From Rhodanobacteraceae bacterium ZG21-1 (GTDB taxonomy: Bacteria > Pseudomonadota > Gammaproteobacteria > Xanthomonadales > Rhodanobacteraceae): a stretch of 64,000 nt of DNA. The notes under the pieces are model-generated. The model saw only the letters and a program-made list of their open reading frames with translations. It was not told the origin of the DNA and made no database searches. Positions within the stretch are counted from its first letter, which is position 1, and the number at the start of each line of letters is the position of its first letter. Shown in pieces: positions 8,904 through 17,571 of the stretch. The position numbers and the translations under genes were made by a program. The DNA is taken from assembly GCA_021390615.1 (NCBI GenBank), contig JAJEJU010000025.1:1116001-1180000 (forward strand), in the 5' to 3' direction.

Positions 8904-9652
8904 AGACCAGTCAATGGAGCCTGGTTGGCCTCTTTGCCTTCATCGCCACGCCAGCGATGGCTCAAGTCGTACAGCAGTACGAATACCAGCCTGATCACAT
9001 TTATCAGGTCCGCACCGGCCTGGGCATCACCACCCAGATCGAGCTGAGTCCGAACGAAAAAATCCTGGACTACAGCACGGGCTTCAGCAACGGCTGGGAT
9101 CTGACGCGTCGCGACAACGTGTTCTATCTCAAGCCGAAGAACGTCGACGTCGACACCAATATGATGATACGGACGGCGACGCATTCGTACATCATCGAAC
9201 TGAAGGTGGTCGCCACCGACTGGAAGGCACTGGATCAGGCCAAGCGCGCAGGCGTCCAGTACAAGGTGGTCTTCACCTACCCGTCCAATACCAGCTTCTC
9301 TGACGAAGTAGCCAAGGTAGCCAAGGCGCCCGAGCAAAGCTCCGCCCTGGTCAAGGGTCGCAGCTACAACTTCGATTACGACTACGCCACGCGTAGCAAG
9401 AACGCCCCCTGGTTGGTTCCAGTCGATGTCTATGATGACGGTGAGTTCACCTACATCAAGATGAGCGACCTGAAGCAGTTTCCGAGCGGGAATTTCCCTG
9501 CCGTCTACATGCGTCAAACCGCGCATGGCGGTGATGCGGTGGTCAATACCACGGTCGAGGGCGAGACGATCATTGTCCACGGCACGTATCCCTACTTGGT
9601 CATTCGCCACGGCAACGATGTCGTGGGCCTGCGAAGGAACACCAAAAAGTGA
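8900..9652 (+). CDS. virB9: VirB9 outer-membrane core component
   Basis: 250 residues with a signal peptide (cleavage near AMA-QVVQQ). The body has the VirB9/CagX pattern: VRTGLGITTQIELSPNEKIL, FYLKPKNVDVDTNMMIRTA, PWLVPVDVYDDGEFTYIKM and VIRHGNDVVGLRR at the end. It pairs with VirB7 and surrounds VirB10 in the core complex. It overlaps both neighbours by four bases. Confidence 0.95.
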   Translation: MKTSQWSLVGLFAFIATPAMAQVVQQYEYQPDHIYQVRTGLGITTQIELSPNEKILDYSTGFSNGWDLTRRDNVFYLKPKNVDVDTNMMIRTATHSYIIELKVVATDWKALDQAKRAGVQYKVVFTYPSNTSFSDEVAKVAKAPEQSSALVKGRSYNFDYDYATRSKNAPWLVPVDVYDDGEFTYIKMSDLKQFPSGNFPAVYMRQTAHGGDAVVNTTVEGETIIVHGTYPYLVIRHGNDVVGLRRNTKK

Positions 9653-10848
9653 GCTCGAATACTCCTAATCAACCAGGCGAAGGCTCCGGCTTCGGTAATG
9701 TTCCACCGCAGCAAGAGGGCCATGGCGGCGGTTTCGATCCGCTAGCCAACAATCCCTATTCGGCTCAGTACCGGCAGGGACCTGCTCCGGACCTTGACGC
9801 CAACGCGCCAATATTGAAGTCCAGCGACCTCAAGCGGATGAATCGGCGCGCCCTGCTGTTCCTGGGCGCGATCGTCGCCTTGCTCGCGATACTCGGCTTT
9901 TGGTTGATCAAGGGCTCGCACCACGAAGCGCCCGCCAAGAAGCCCGATGCCGTGGTGATCCCGACAGCGCCGCCGGCGCCGCCGCCGCTGCCGCCCTCGC
10001 GCACGCCGCCGCCGCCAATCCCTGTGGTCGCCACAAACTCCACCCCGGTGGTGCCGACACCGCCGCCGCCCCACAAGATGCAGCAGCAGAACCAACCGCA
10101 TGGCCCGACCCTGCTGGATCGGCGCATTGCGGCGGCTGGCGGTGATAACGCACCTGCGCCGACGCCACCTGCCGCCGCAGGGCAACAGGGCTCCGGCAGC
10201 ATGCCTGGTCAACCGGGTCTGGGCGATGGTCCGACCAGTGCGCAGCCAATTCTCAACCCGGACACGCTGCTGGTTAGGGGGACCTATATCCGCTGTGTGC
10301 TTGAAACCCGCATCATCACCGACATTCCGGGCTTCAGCTCCTGCATCGTCACCGAGCCGGTTTATTCGATCAACGGCCATCGACTGCTGCTGCCGAAGGG
10401 CTCCAAGGTGCTAGGCAAATACGGTGATGGCGGTGCCCCTGCTGGCGACCGCGTTGCTGTGGTGTGGGACCGCATCGTGACCCCCAACGGCATCGACATC
10501 AACATGTCGAGCCCGGGTATCGACGACCTCGGCGGTGCCGGCTACCCCGGTTACGTCAACTCGCATTGGGTTAGTCGTATCAGCTCGGCTTTGCTGATCA
10601 GCATATTGAGCGATGCATTCTCCTACGAAGCAGCCGAGCACGGCCCGAAGACCAGCACTGCCACCACGGGTGGCGTGGTCGAACAGCCTTTCCAGAGCAA
10701 TACGGCACAAACCTTGCAGCAGCTGGCTGGCCAGGCGGTACGGAAATCCGCCAATCGCCCGGTCACCGTCACCATCAACCAGGGCACCATCGTGGACATC
10801 TATGTCTCCAAGGACGTGGATTTCAGCGGAGTGGTGGCGCGCTTCTGA
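9649..10848 (+). CDS. virB10: VirB10 core channel protein
   Basis: 399 residues from a GTG start that overlaps the virB9 stop (GTGA). There is a cytoplasmic N-terminus, one membrane helix (about 64-85, ALLFLGAIVALLAILGFWLI) and a long proline-rich periplasmic stretch (about 100-190). The C-terminal TrbI/VirB10 barrel has LLVRGTYIRCVLETRIITD, LLPKGSKVLGKYGDG and QGTIVDIYVSKDVDFSGVV. VirB10 spans both membranes and gates the outer-membrane pore. Confidence 0.96.
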   Translation: MSSNTPNQPGEGSGFGNVPPQQEGHGGGFDPLANNPYSAQYRQGPAPDLDANAPILKSSDLKRMNRRALLFLGAIVALLAILGFWLIKGSHHEAPAKKPDAVVIPTAPPAPPPLPPSRTPPPPIPVVATNSTPVVPTPPPPHKMQQQNQPHGPTLLDRRIAAAGGDNAPAPTPPAAAGQQGSGSMPGQPGLGDGPTSAQPILNPDTLLVRGTYIRCVLETRIITDIPGFSSCIVTEPVYSINGHRLLLPKGSKVLGKYGDGGAPAGDRVAVVWDRIVTPNGIDINMSSPGIDDLGGAGYPGYVNSHWVSRISSALLISILSDAFSYEAAEHGPKTSTATTGGVVEQPFQSNTAQTLQQLAGQAVRKSANRPVTVTINQGTIVDIYVSKDVDFSGVVARF

Positions 10849-10890
10849 ACCCCAAGAACCGGAACTAGCGAACAACTGCACAGAACAGGT

Positions 10891-11946
10891 ATGGACGACA
10901 CGACCGCCATCGCCGAAGTTTCAAACGAATTCCTGGACTACCAGTACGAAGTGCTGGGCATCCGGGAGTTCATGGCTTCGTCGGAAGTCACCGAAATCTG
11001 CATCAACCGCCCGGGCGAGTTGTACCTGGAAGCACGTGGCGGCTGGCAGCGCGTCGAGGTTCCGAGCTTGACCTTCGAGCGCGCCCGGCAGTTCTGTACG
11101 GCGGTGGTCAACGAGAGCAATACCGGACAGCGCATCACCGACGTCGATCCGGTGGTGTCGCTGACCTTCCCGACCGGACAGCGTGCGCAGTTCGTGATAC
11201 CGCCGGCGGTCGAGGCCGGCAGCGTCTCCATTACCATTCGTCTACCTTCCAAACAGACCAAGACGCTGGCGCAGTATCAGGAAGACGGCTTCTTCGGTGA
11301 AATCCTCGAGGACACTGCCGGCATCAGCGAGCATGACCGCGAGTTGCTGGATCTGCGTGCAGCCCGCAATTACGCTGACTTCTTCCGCAGGGCGGTACAA
11401 AACAAGAAGAACATCGTGGTCTCCGGCGCCACCGGCAGCGGCAAGACCACCTTCATGAAGTCGCTGGTGCATCACATTCCGTCGCACGAGCGGCTGGTGA
11501 CCATCGAAGACGCCCGCGAACTGTTCATCGAACAGCCCAATGTAGTGCATCTGCTGTATTCCAAGGGCGGCCAGAGCGCCAGCAACGTCACCGCCAAGAG
11601 CTGTATGGAAGCCTGCCTGCGCATGAAGCCGGATCGCATCATCCTAGCCGAGCTGCGCGGCGACGAATCGTTCTATTTCATCCGTAACTGCGCCTCCGGC
11701 CACCCGGGCTCGATCACCAGCTGCCACTCAGGCAGCACCGAGCAGACCTGGGACCAGCTGGCGTTGATGGTCAAGGCATCGGCTGAGGGGGCCGGACTGG
11801 AATTCGACACGATCAAGCGATTGCTGATGATGACGATCGACATCGTCGTGCACATCAAGGCGCATGCCGGACGCCGCTACATCACCGGCATTGATTTCAA
11901 CCCGGGCCGCTTCCTTCCGTCGAGCAAATCGGCGGCGGGCGCGTGA
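10891..11946 (+). CDS. virB11: VirB11 hexameric ATPase
   Basis: 351 residues. The N-terminal domain has VTEICINRPGELYLE. The C-terminal RecA-like domain has Walker A GATGSGKTT (Lys185), an Asp box region VTIEDARELFIEQPN, Walker B-type RIILAELRGDESFYFI and the His box GHPGSITSCHSGS. VirB11 energises pilus assembly and substrate transfer at the inner face of the membrane. It follows virB10 by 42 bp. Confidence 0.96.
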   Translation: MDDTTAIAEVSNEFLDYQYEVLGIREFMASSEVTEICINRPGELYLEARGGWQRVEVPSLTFERARQFCTAVVNESNTGQRITDVDPVVSLTFPTGQRAQFVIPPAVEAGSVSITIRLPSKQTKTLAQYQEDGFFGEILEDTAGISEHDRELLDLRAARNYADFFRRAVQNKKNIVVSGATGSGKTTFMKSLVHHIPSHERLVTIEDARELFIEQPNVVHLLYSKGGQSASNVTAKSCMEACLRMKPDRIILAELRGDESFYFIRNCASGHPGSITSCHSGSTEQTWDQLALMVKASAEGAGLEFDTIKRLLMMTIDIVVHIKAHAGRRYITGIDFNPGRFLPSSKSAAGA

Positions 11947-11971
11947 CCTGTTGAATCGAGGAGACCACGTC

Positions 11972-12937
11972 ATGCTCACCGGAATGGAATTGATGGCTTG
12001 CCCGAACCTCGCGGTTCCGGCCGAGGTGATGCATCACGTGGTCAACGTCGAATCCGGCTACAACCCGTACGCCATCGGCGTGGTCGGCGGCCAGCTGGTG
12101 CGTCAGCCGCAAAATCTGGATGAGGCGCTGGCCACGGTGCAGATGCTCGAATCCAAGGGCTACAACTTCTCGGTCGGCGTAGCCCAGGTGAATCGCTCCA
12201 ATCTGCTCAAGTACGGGCTGGATTCGTACCAGAAAGCGTTCGATCCCTGCGAAAACCTGGCCGTGGGCTCGCAGATCCTGAACGGGTGCTACTACAGCTC
12301 AGGTGGCGACTGGGGCAAGGCCTTCAGCTGTTACTACTCCGGCAACTTCGTGACCGGATTCCGCGACGGCTACGTCCAGAAGATCTACGACTCGATGAAT
12401 CGCGGCATGACCCTGGCCAGCAACACCAGCGTCGATGCCAGCTCGGCGATCCCCCTGCAGAGCGTTCCTGTCCAGGTAACCAAACGCAGCAACGGCACCA
12501 CGGTGCTTAGTGCGGACAGCTCGGCCTATCGGGTAGCCATTCGCAGTTCGCTGGTTGACGCCGTCGCCAATGCGGCCTTGACGCCAGTCGTCAATGCGAT
12601 AGCTCCGTCGCTGCAAGCGGCTCCCGCACCAGCGGCAGCGCCTGCTCAGCCGCCACCCGTACAGGCCCAAGCAAGCGCTGCTGCTCCCGCAGCGCCACAG
12701 GCGGCCGGCAACAACAACATGGGGGATGTGTTCATTCCCCAAGTGCGCGGACCCGGCGATCCGGTCGGGCCGGCGCCGAGAATGGTGGCGGCAACGGCTG
12801 GCGCAGCCCAGGCCGCAGCTAACCCGGCAGCCGCTCCGGGTCCGGCCACGGCGGCAGCACCCGCGGCCCCGGCCGCACCTGCCGGCGACCATGCCGACCT
12901 TCGCCAGGGAGGACAAGACAATGCTTTTGTCTTCTGA
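11972..12937 (+). CDS. virB1: VirB1 lytic transglycosylase
   Basis: The ATG at 11972 has a GAGGAG ribosome site; 321 residues. The lysozyme-like domain has VNVESGYNPYAIGVVGG with the likely catalytic Glu27, the substrate-groove motif SVGVAQVNRSN and a cysteine-bearing FDPCENLAVGSQIL. The C-terminal 110 residues are Ala/Pro-rich. VirB1 opens peptidoglycan for assembly of the machine. No signal peptide is visible from this start, and the in-frame upstream extension into virB11 offers none, so the export route is unclear. Family identity is firm from motif and position. Confidence 0.9.
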   Translation: MLTGMELMACPNLAVPAEVMHHVVNVESGYNPYAIGVVGGQLVRQPQNLDEALATVQMLESKGYNFSVGVAQVNRSNLLKYGLDSYQKAFDPCENLAVGSQILNGCYYSSGGDWGKAFSCYYSGNFVTGFRDGYVQKIYDSMNRGMTLASNTSVDASSAIPLQSVPVQVTKRSNGTTVLSADSSAYRVAIRSSLVDAVANAALTPVVNAIAPSLQAAPAPAAAPAQPPPVQAQASAAAPAAPQAAGNNNMGDVFIPQVRGPGDPVGPAPRMVAATAGAAQAAANPAAAPGPATAAAPAAPAAPAGDHADLRQGGQDNAFVF

Positions 12938-13161
12938 ATTTCGGCTTCAAGCTTTAAAAATCGATACCTGCGAAAGCACCAAGCATTCGCCGGATGGGCG
13001 TTCAGGCGTCCTCGGCGTTGGCCTTCGGGCCGTAACACCGCCTCGACCTCGTGTCGGGGTGTTCTGCAACAAGAGGGGTTTGCCCATTCAACCCTGAAGC
13101 CTTAGTGGCGGTCATCTTCGGACGGCCGCAACCATCCCAACCCTTCCAAGGAAATTTCGTC

Positions 13162-13617
13162 ATGGCACCGACTTCGCTTTCCAATCAGAACATCCATAAC
13201 TCCCACCGCATGCGCATGGGCTTGTTCATGTGTTTCGCGGTCGCCCTGGCAATGGTGATGCCCGACCTGGCTTTCGCTCAGGCCAACGACGGTGGCACGA
13301 CGCAGACCGCGTGTACCTTCTTCACCACGGTCAGCAATGTGCTGAACGCGGTTTCGATCCTAGTGGTCACCATCGCGGTCATGTTCACCGGCTACAAGGT
13401 CGCCTTCGCGCACGCCCGCATCAGCGAGTGCATGCCGGTGATGATCGGCGCCATCCTGATCGGTGCCGCAGCCCAGATCGCTAACCTGTTCCTGACCAAC
13501 AGCTCCAAGTCCAATGGCGCTCAGGCTTGCTCGGGCTCGACGACCACCAGCCTGATCATGCACTCGCTCGACCATTACGCCAGCGTCGCGGCTCACATGC
13601 TGCAGCACATTGCGTAA
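13162..13617 (+). CDS. virB2: VirB2 pilin / major T4SS pilus subunit
   Basis: 151 residues from the ATG at 13162, preceded by AAGGAA; the upstream in-frame extension is unsupported. A long signal segment ends near AFA-QANDGG. Two hydrophobic helices follow (VLNAVSILVVTIAVMFTGYK and PVMIGAILIGAAAQIANLFL), the VirB2/TrbC arrangement. A 40-residue Ser/Thr/His-containing tail follows the second helix. The 224-bp spacer from virB1 (12938-13161) has only a small GGCC-TTCG-GGCC hairpin (13020-13031). Confidence 0.88.
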   Translation: MAPTSLSNQNIHNSHRMRMGLFMCFAVALAMVMPDLAFAQANDGGTTQTACTFFTTVSNVLNAVSILVVTIAVMFTGYKVAFAHARISECMPVMIGAILIGAAAQIANLFLTNSSKSNGAQACSGSTTTSLIMHSLDHYASVAAHMLQHIA

Positions 13618-13622
13618 GCATC

Positions 13623-13973
13623 ATGCATAAGAATGTTCTGTTCCGCGGCTGCACCCGGCCCCCCATGTTCATGGGGGTGCCTTACGTTCCCTTCTTCATG
13701 GGTGCGGGCGGGTGCTTCCTGTTGGCGGTGTATACCAACATGCTCTACCTGCTGCTGTTGCCGGTAGTGATTTTCATCATGCGCATGATGGCCAAGCGCG
13801 ACGAATTGATCTTCCGCTTGCTCGGCTTGCGCTTCCAGTTCTTCACCCGGGTCAGGAATGTCCGGCAGAACGATGGCATGTGGACCTTCACCCCCAACAG
13901 TTACCGCGGTCAGAAGAAAAACCCGGACCCCCCTTCGCTGGGGGTCCGGGACGCTAACAGCACTCATCGGTAA
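13623..13973 (+). CDS. virB3: VirB3 inner-membrane component
   Basis: 116 residues from the ATG at 13623, five bases after the virB2 stop. It has the VirB3 signature LFRGCTRPPMFMGVPYVPFF, two adjoining hydrophobic helices (FFMGAGGCFLLAVY and LYLLLLPVVIFIMRMM) and KRDELIFRLLGLRF. VirB3 anchors VirB4 to the inner membrane. The last 20 codons are built from a strong inverted repeat and look unlike the rest of the family. Confidence 0.92.
   Translation: MHKNVLFRGCTRPPMFMGVPYVPFFMGAGGCFLLAVYTNMLYLLLLPVVIFIMRMMAKRDELIFRLLGLRFQFFTRVRNVRQNDGMWTFTPNSYRGQKKNPDPPSLGVRDANSTHR
13922..13950 (+). repeat. 11-bp perfect hairpin overlapping the end of virB3
   Basis: CCCGGACCCCC (13922-13932) and its exact complement (13940-13950) are separated by CTTCGCT. 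The stem ends 28 bases before the virB4 ATG and lies inside the virB3 coding region. It has no T-run, so it is not a standard terminator. It could stabilise the upstream mRNA or damp read-through between virB2-virB3 and virB4. Confidence 0.75.
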
Positions 13974-13978
13974 TCATC

Positions 13979-16450
13979 ATGTTTAACCCAGACACCCCCA
14001 TCAGTGACTTCGTTCCGTTGTCCACCCATGTCTCGCCGACCGTGCTCAAGACGACGGAGGGAGACTATCTGTTGGTGTGGCGTCTGGGCGGTTTGCCCTT
14101 CGTCGGCCGCGAGGAGTGGGAGCTGGAGCATCGGCACGGCACCTTCAATCGCATGCTGCAGACCCTGCGCGCCCCGGACTTCGTCAACGTGGCGTTCTGG
14201 GTGCACGACCTGCGCCGCCGTAGGCGCATCAAGGATCACAGCAAATTCAAGCAGACGTTCAACCAGCAGATGTCGGACGGCTACTACAACGCGCTCTCCG
14301 CTCAGAAGCTGATGCAGAACGAGCTGTACCTGACCATGATTTTCCGCCCCACGGTGGGCAGCGGAAAGCGCCTGGTCGAAAAGTCTGCCAATGTCGCCCA
14401 GCTCGAGGCCGAACAGAAACAGGCCGTCGCCACCGTGCTCGAACTGGCCGGCAACGTCGAAGCCGTGCTCAAGGACTACGCACCCTATCGCCTGAGCATG
14501 TACGAGGCCAGCAATGGCGTCGTGTTCTCCGAGGCGCTGGAATTCTTCGGTTACCTGCTGAACCGCATCGATGAACCGGTGCCCGTGTTGCAGGCTCCGA
14601 TCTACAACTACCTGGCCCTGAGCAAGCAGCGCTTCTCGGCGAAGAGCGGCGATTTCGTATTGACCACGCCGACCGGAGTAAATCACTTCGGCGCCATCCT
14701 CAACGTCAAGGAATACACCGACGCCACCTATCCGGGCATCCTGAACGGGCTGAAGTATCTCGATTTCGAATACGTCATCACCCACTCGTTCAGCCCGATG
14801 GGCCGACACGATGCGCTCAAGGCACTCGAGCGCACCAAGGGCATGATGGTCTCCTCCGGCGACAAGGCCTTCAGCCAGATCGCCGAAATGGACATCGCGA
14901 TGGACCAGCTCGCCTCCGGCAACTTCGTGCTAGGCGAATACCATTTCACCATCGCGATCTATGCGCCGAGTCAGGAAACGCTCGGGCAACAGCTGGCGGC
15001 TACGCGCGCCGAACTGTCCAACGCCGGTTTCGTCTCCATCAAGGAAGACCTAGCGGTCACGGCGGCCTTCTATGCGCAGTTCCCCACCAACTGGAAGTAT
15101 CGTACCAGGCTGGCGAACGTCAGCTCGCTGAACTTCCTGGGCCTGTCGCCGCTGCACAACTTCGCCGTCGGCAAGAAGGACAACAATCCGTGGGGCGACT
15201 GCGTCACCACCTTGCAGACCACCAACGGACAGCCTTACTTCTTCAATTTCCACGCCACCCATCCTGCAGAGAATTCGCTGGGCGAGAAGGCCATCGCCAA
15301 TACCATGGTGATCGGTAAGTCCGGTACCGGTAAAACCGCGCTGATCAACTTCCTGCTCAGCCAAGTGCAGAAGCTCACGCCGACCCCGACCATCTTCTTC
15401 TTCGACAAGGACCGCGGCGCGGAGATCTTCGTGCGGGCCTGCGGCGGCAACTATCTGGCGCTGGAGAACGGCCAGCCCACCGGCTTCAACCCGTTCCACT
15501 GCGAGCGCAACGAAGCCAACGTGCAGTTCCTGTCCGACCTGATCAAGGTCCTGGCCGGTAAGAGCGTGTACAGCGCGCGCGAGGAAGAAGACATCTTCCG
15601 CGCCGTGGAGAACATCCTCGACACGCCGGTGCGCCTGCGCAGCATGACCAACTTTCAGAAGAGCCTGCCCAATATGGGCGACGACGGGCTTTTCGTGCGT
15701 CTGCGCAAGTGGACGGCCGGCAACTCGCTGGGCTGGGTGTTCGACAACCCGGTCGACACCATCGACCTGGACAAGGCCAACATCATTGGCTTCGACTACA
15801 CCGAGCTGATCGACAACCCCGAAGTGCGCGTGCCGGTCATCAACTACCTGCTGCACAAGCTGGAAGCGCTAATTGACGGCCGCCCGCTGATCTACGTGAT
15901 GGACGAGTTCTGGAAGATCCTGGAGGGCAAGGGCGGCCTCAAGGAATTCGCCAAGAACAAGCAGAAGACCATCCGTAAGCAGAACGGCCTCGGCATCTTC
16001 GCCACGCAGAGCCCGGAAGACGCCCTATCCAGCGACATCGCGGCCGCGCTGATCGAGCAGACGGCCACCATGATCCTGTTGCCGAACCCGAACGCCAGCC
16101 GCGACGACTACATCAACGGCCTCAAGCTGACCGAGGCGGAATACAAGGTCGTGGTGAGCCTGGACGAGCGTTCGCGCTGCTTCCTGGTCAAGCAAGGCCA
16201 CGGCAGCTCGGTCTGCCAGCTCAACCTGCGCGGCATGGACGACTCACTGGCGGTGATCTCCGCCTCGACGGACAATATTGAAATCATGCACCAGATTCTG
16301 CGTGAGCGCGCAGAGGCTGAGGGCGTCAGCGTAGACGACCTGAAGCCGGAACAATGGCTCAATGCGTTCTACGAAAACCGCAAGGGCAGCGGCAAGAAGC
16401 CCACCCAACCCACGCAATCCACGCGGCCGAGCCGCTCGGCGGCGATGTAA
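13979..16450 (+). CDS. virB4: VirB4 ATPase
   Basis: 823 residues, normal for VirB4/CagE. The N-terminal domain (about 1-400) precedes a RecA-like ATPase with Walker A IGKSGTGKTALINF (Lys452), FFDKDRGAEIFVRACGG, a Walker B LIYVMDEFWKILEG and GLGIFATQSPEDALSSDIAA. VirB4 powers pilus subunit extraction and substrate transport from the cytoplasmic side with VirB3. The start is five bases after the virB3 stop. Confidence 0.97.
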   Translation: MFNPDTPISDFVPLSTHVSPTVLKTTEGDYLLVWRLGGLPFVGREEWELEHRHGTFNRMLQTLRAPDFVNVAFWVHDLRRRRRIKDHSKFKQTFNQQMSDGYYNALSAQKLMQNELYLTMIFRPTVGSGKRLVEKSANVAQLEAEQKQAVATVLELAGNVEAVLKDYAPYRLSMYEASNGVVFSEALEFFGYLLNRIDEPVPVLQAPIYNYLALSKQRFSAKSGDFVLTTPTGVNHFGAILNVKEYTDATYPGILNGLKYLDFEYVITHSFSPMGRHDALKALERTKGMMVSSGDKAFSQIAEMDIAMDQLASGNFVLGEYHFTIAIYAPSQETLGQQLAATRAELSNAGFVSIKEDLAVTAAFYAQFPTNWKYRTRLANVSSLNFLGLSPLHNFAVGKKDNNPWGDCVTTLQTTNGQPYFFNFHATHPAENSLGEKAIANTMVIGKSGTGKTALINFLLSQVQKLTPTPTIFFFDKDRGAEIFVRACGGNYLALENGQPTGFNPFHCERNEANVQFLSDLIKVLAGKSVYSAREEEDIFRAVENILDTPVRLRSMTNFQKSLPNMGDDGLFVRLRKWTAGNSLGWVFDNPVDTIDLDKANIIGFDYTELIDNPEVRVPVINYLLHKLEALIDGRPLIYVMDEFWKILEGKGGLKEFAKNKQKTIRKQNGLGIFATQSPEDALSSDIAAALIEQTATMILLPNPNASRDDYINGLKLTEAEYKVVVSLDERSRCFLVKQGHGSSVCQLNLRGMDDSLAVISASTDNIEIMHQILRERAEAEGVSVDDLKPEQWLNAFYENRKGSGKKPTQPTQSTRPSRSAAM

Positions 16451-16482
16451 TCGCCGCATATTTCAGTACGGAGGAAATAGCC

Positions 16483-17265
16483 ATGAACCGCACCACATCC
16501 CGCCGGGTATCGTGCCTTTCCATGCGCAAGGCCGGCGCCGCCCTCAGCCTGACCCTGGCGTGCTGCCTGGGTATGGGCACTGCGCACGCGCAAGTGCTCG
16601 TCATGGACGTGACGACCGAGGCAGAGACCACGGCGAGCTACGGCGAAGAAGCCGCGCAGACCTTGAAGCAGATTTCGCAGTACGAAACCCAGCTTCAGCA
16701 GTATCAGCAGATGCTGTCCTCGATCCAAGGCATCACCAGCGGCATGTCGCTGCTGCCCAACACGCTGCAGCATGCGGACTACAACTCGGTGGTGACAGCC
16801 GCTTGCGGCGGCGGCTCGGGCATCAGCAACATCCTCGGAACGGTCATCTCCGATGTCGCCTCTGAAATCACGGGCAATACGCCGATCCAGCAGCAGCAGC
16901 AGGAAATCTGCGCGAAGATCACCTATTACCAGGTCGACCAGTACAACACCACCGTGGACATGCTGAACAAGATGACTGGCGCTTACCAGCAGCAATTCCA
17001 GAAGATTGAAGGCATCGCCAATGGGATAAGCTCGTTGACGCAGGCTGATACCGGTAACGTCACCGCTCAGGAACAGAAATACAGCAACACGATCTCTTCA
17101 GAGATGAGCACATTTAATGCTCAGATGGAAGCTGATACGAACATCATCAAGACGCTGCAGGCACAGCAGTCGATCCTCGCCAGGATCGCCTTCAAGGGCA
17201 ATCCGAACTTGATCGGCGACGCCACGCAGGCGGCTATTCTAACTGCGGTATTCAAGGTCAACTGA
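16483..17265 (+). CDS. virB5: VirB5-like secreted pilus-tip protein
   Basis: 260 residues from the ATG at 16483 (ribosome site GGAGGAA). A signal peptide ends near AHA-QVLVMD. The remainder is mostly helical and glutamine-rich (QISQYETQLQQYQQMLSSIQ; residues about 45-260), with two cysteines in the middle (TAACGGGSG, EICAKITYYQ), as in the TrbJ/VirB5 family. VirB5 usually caps the pilus. Family similarity is low in general, so position between virB4 and virB6 weighs heavily. Confidence 0.82.
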   Translation: MNRTTSRRVSCLSMRKAGAALSLTLACCLGMGTAHAQVLVMDVTTEAETTASYGEEAAQTLKQISQYETQLQQYQQMLSSIQGITSGMSLLPNTLQHADYNSVVTAACGGGSGISNILGTVISDVASEITGNTPIQQQQQEICAKITYYQVDQYNTTVDMLNKMTGAYQQQFQKIEGIANGISSLTQADTGNVTAQEQKYSNTISSEMSTFNAQMEADTNIIKTLQAQQSILARIAFKGNPNLIGDATQAAILTAVFKVN

Positions 17266-17571
17266 CGAAACCCACATCGCTGGGAATGGGCTAAGAGTGA
17301 GGACTGTGCAAATGCGCTCTCAACATGCTCTCGACGGCACCGATCGTCGACGTGTCGAAGCAGTCATTCACACAGTGCGAATAGGGGCCGTTGGCGCGTT
17401 CCAACAGGGGGACAACCGGGCGGAGCAGCCGTACATGCTTTTGCTTCGCCGGGTACCCATTCGGCATGGGCCGAACCGTACGAGTAGTGCAAGTTCAGGA
17501 AGGGATTTGCGCCACTTCGCACCGGGCGCCAATGGAAAAGCTCAGCCACGCATTCAAAATGGAACTATGCC
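17266..17571 (+). other. Spacer between virB5 and virB6, no gene recognised
   Basis: These 306 bases contain only short open frames without family features. A partial inverted repeat lies around 17446-17472 (CGGGTACCCATTCGGCATGGGCC). The spacer is unusually long for this operon, where most junctions overlap or are under 50 bp. An internal promoter for virB6 is possible, but I do not see a clear one. Confidence 0.5.
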
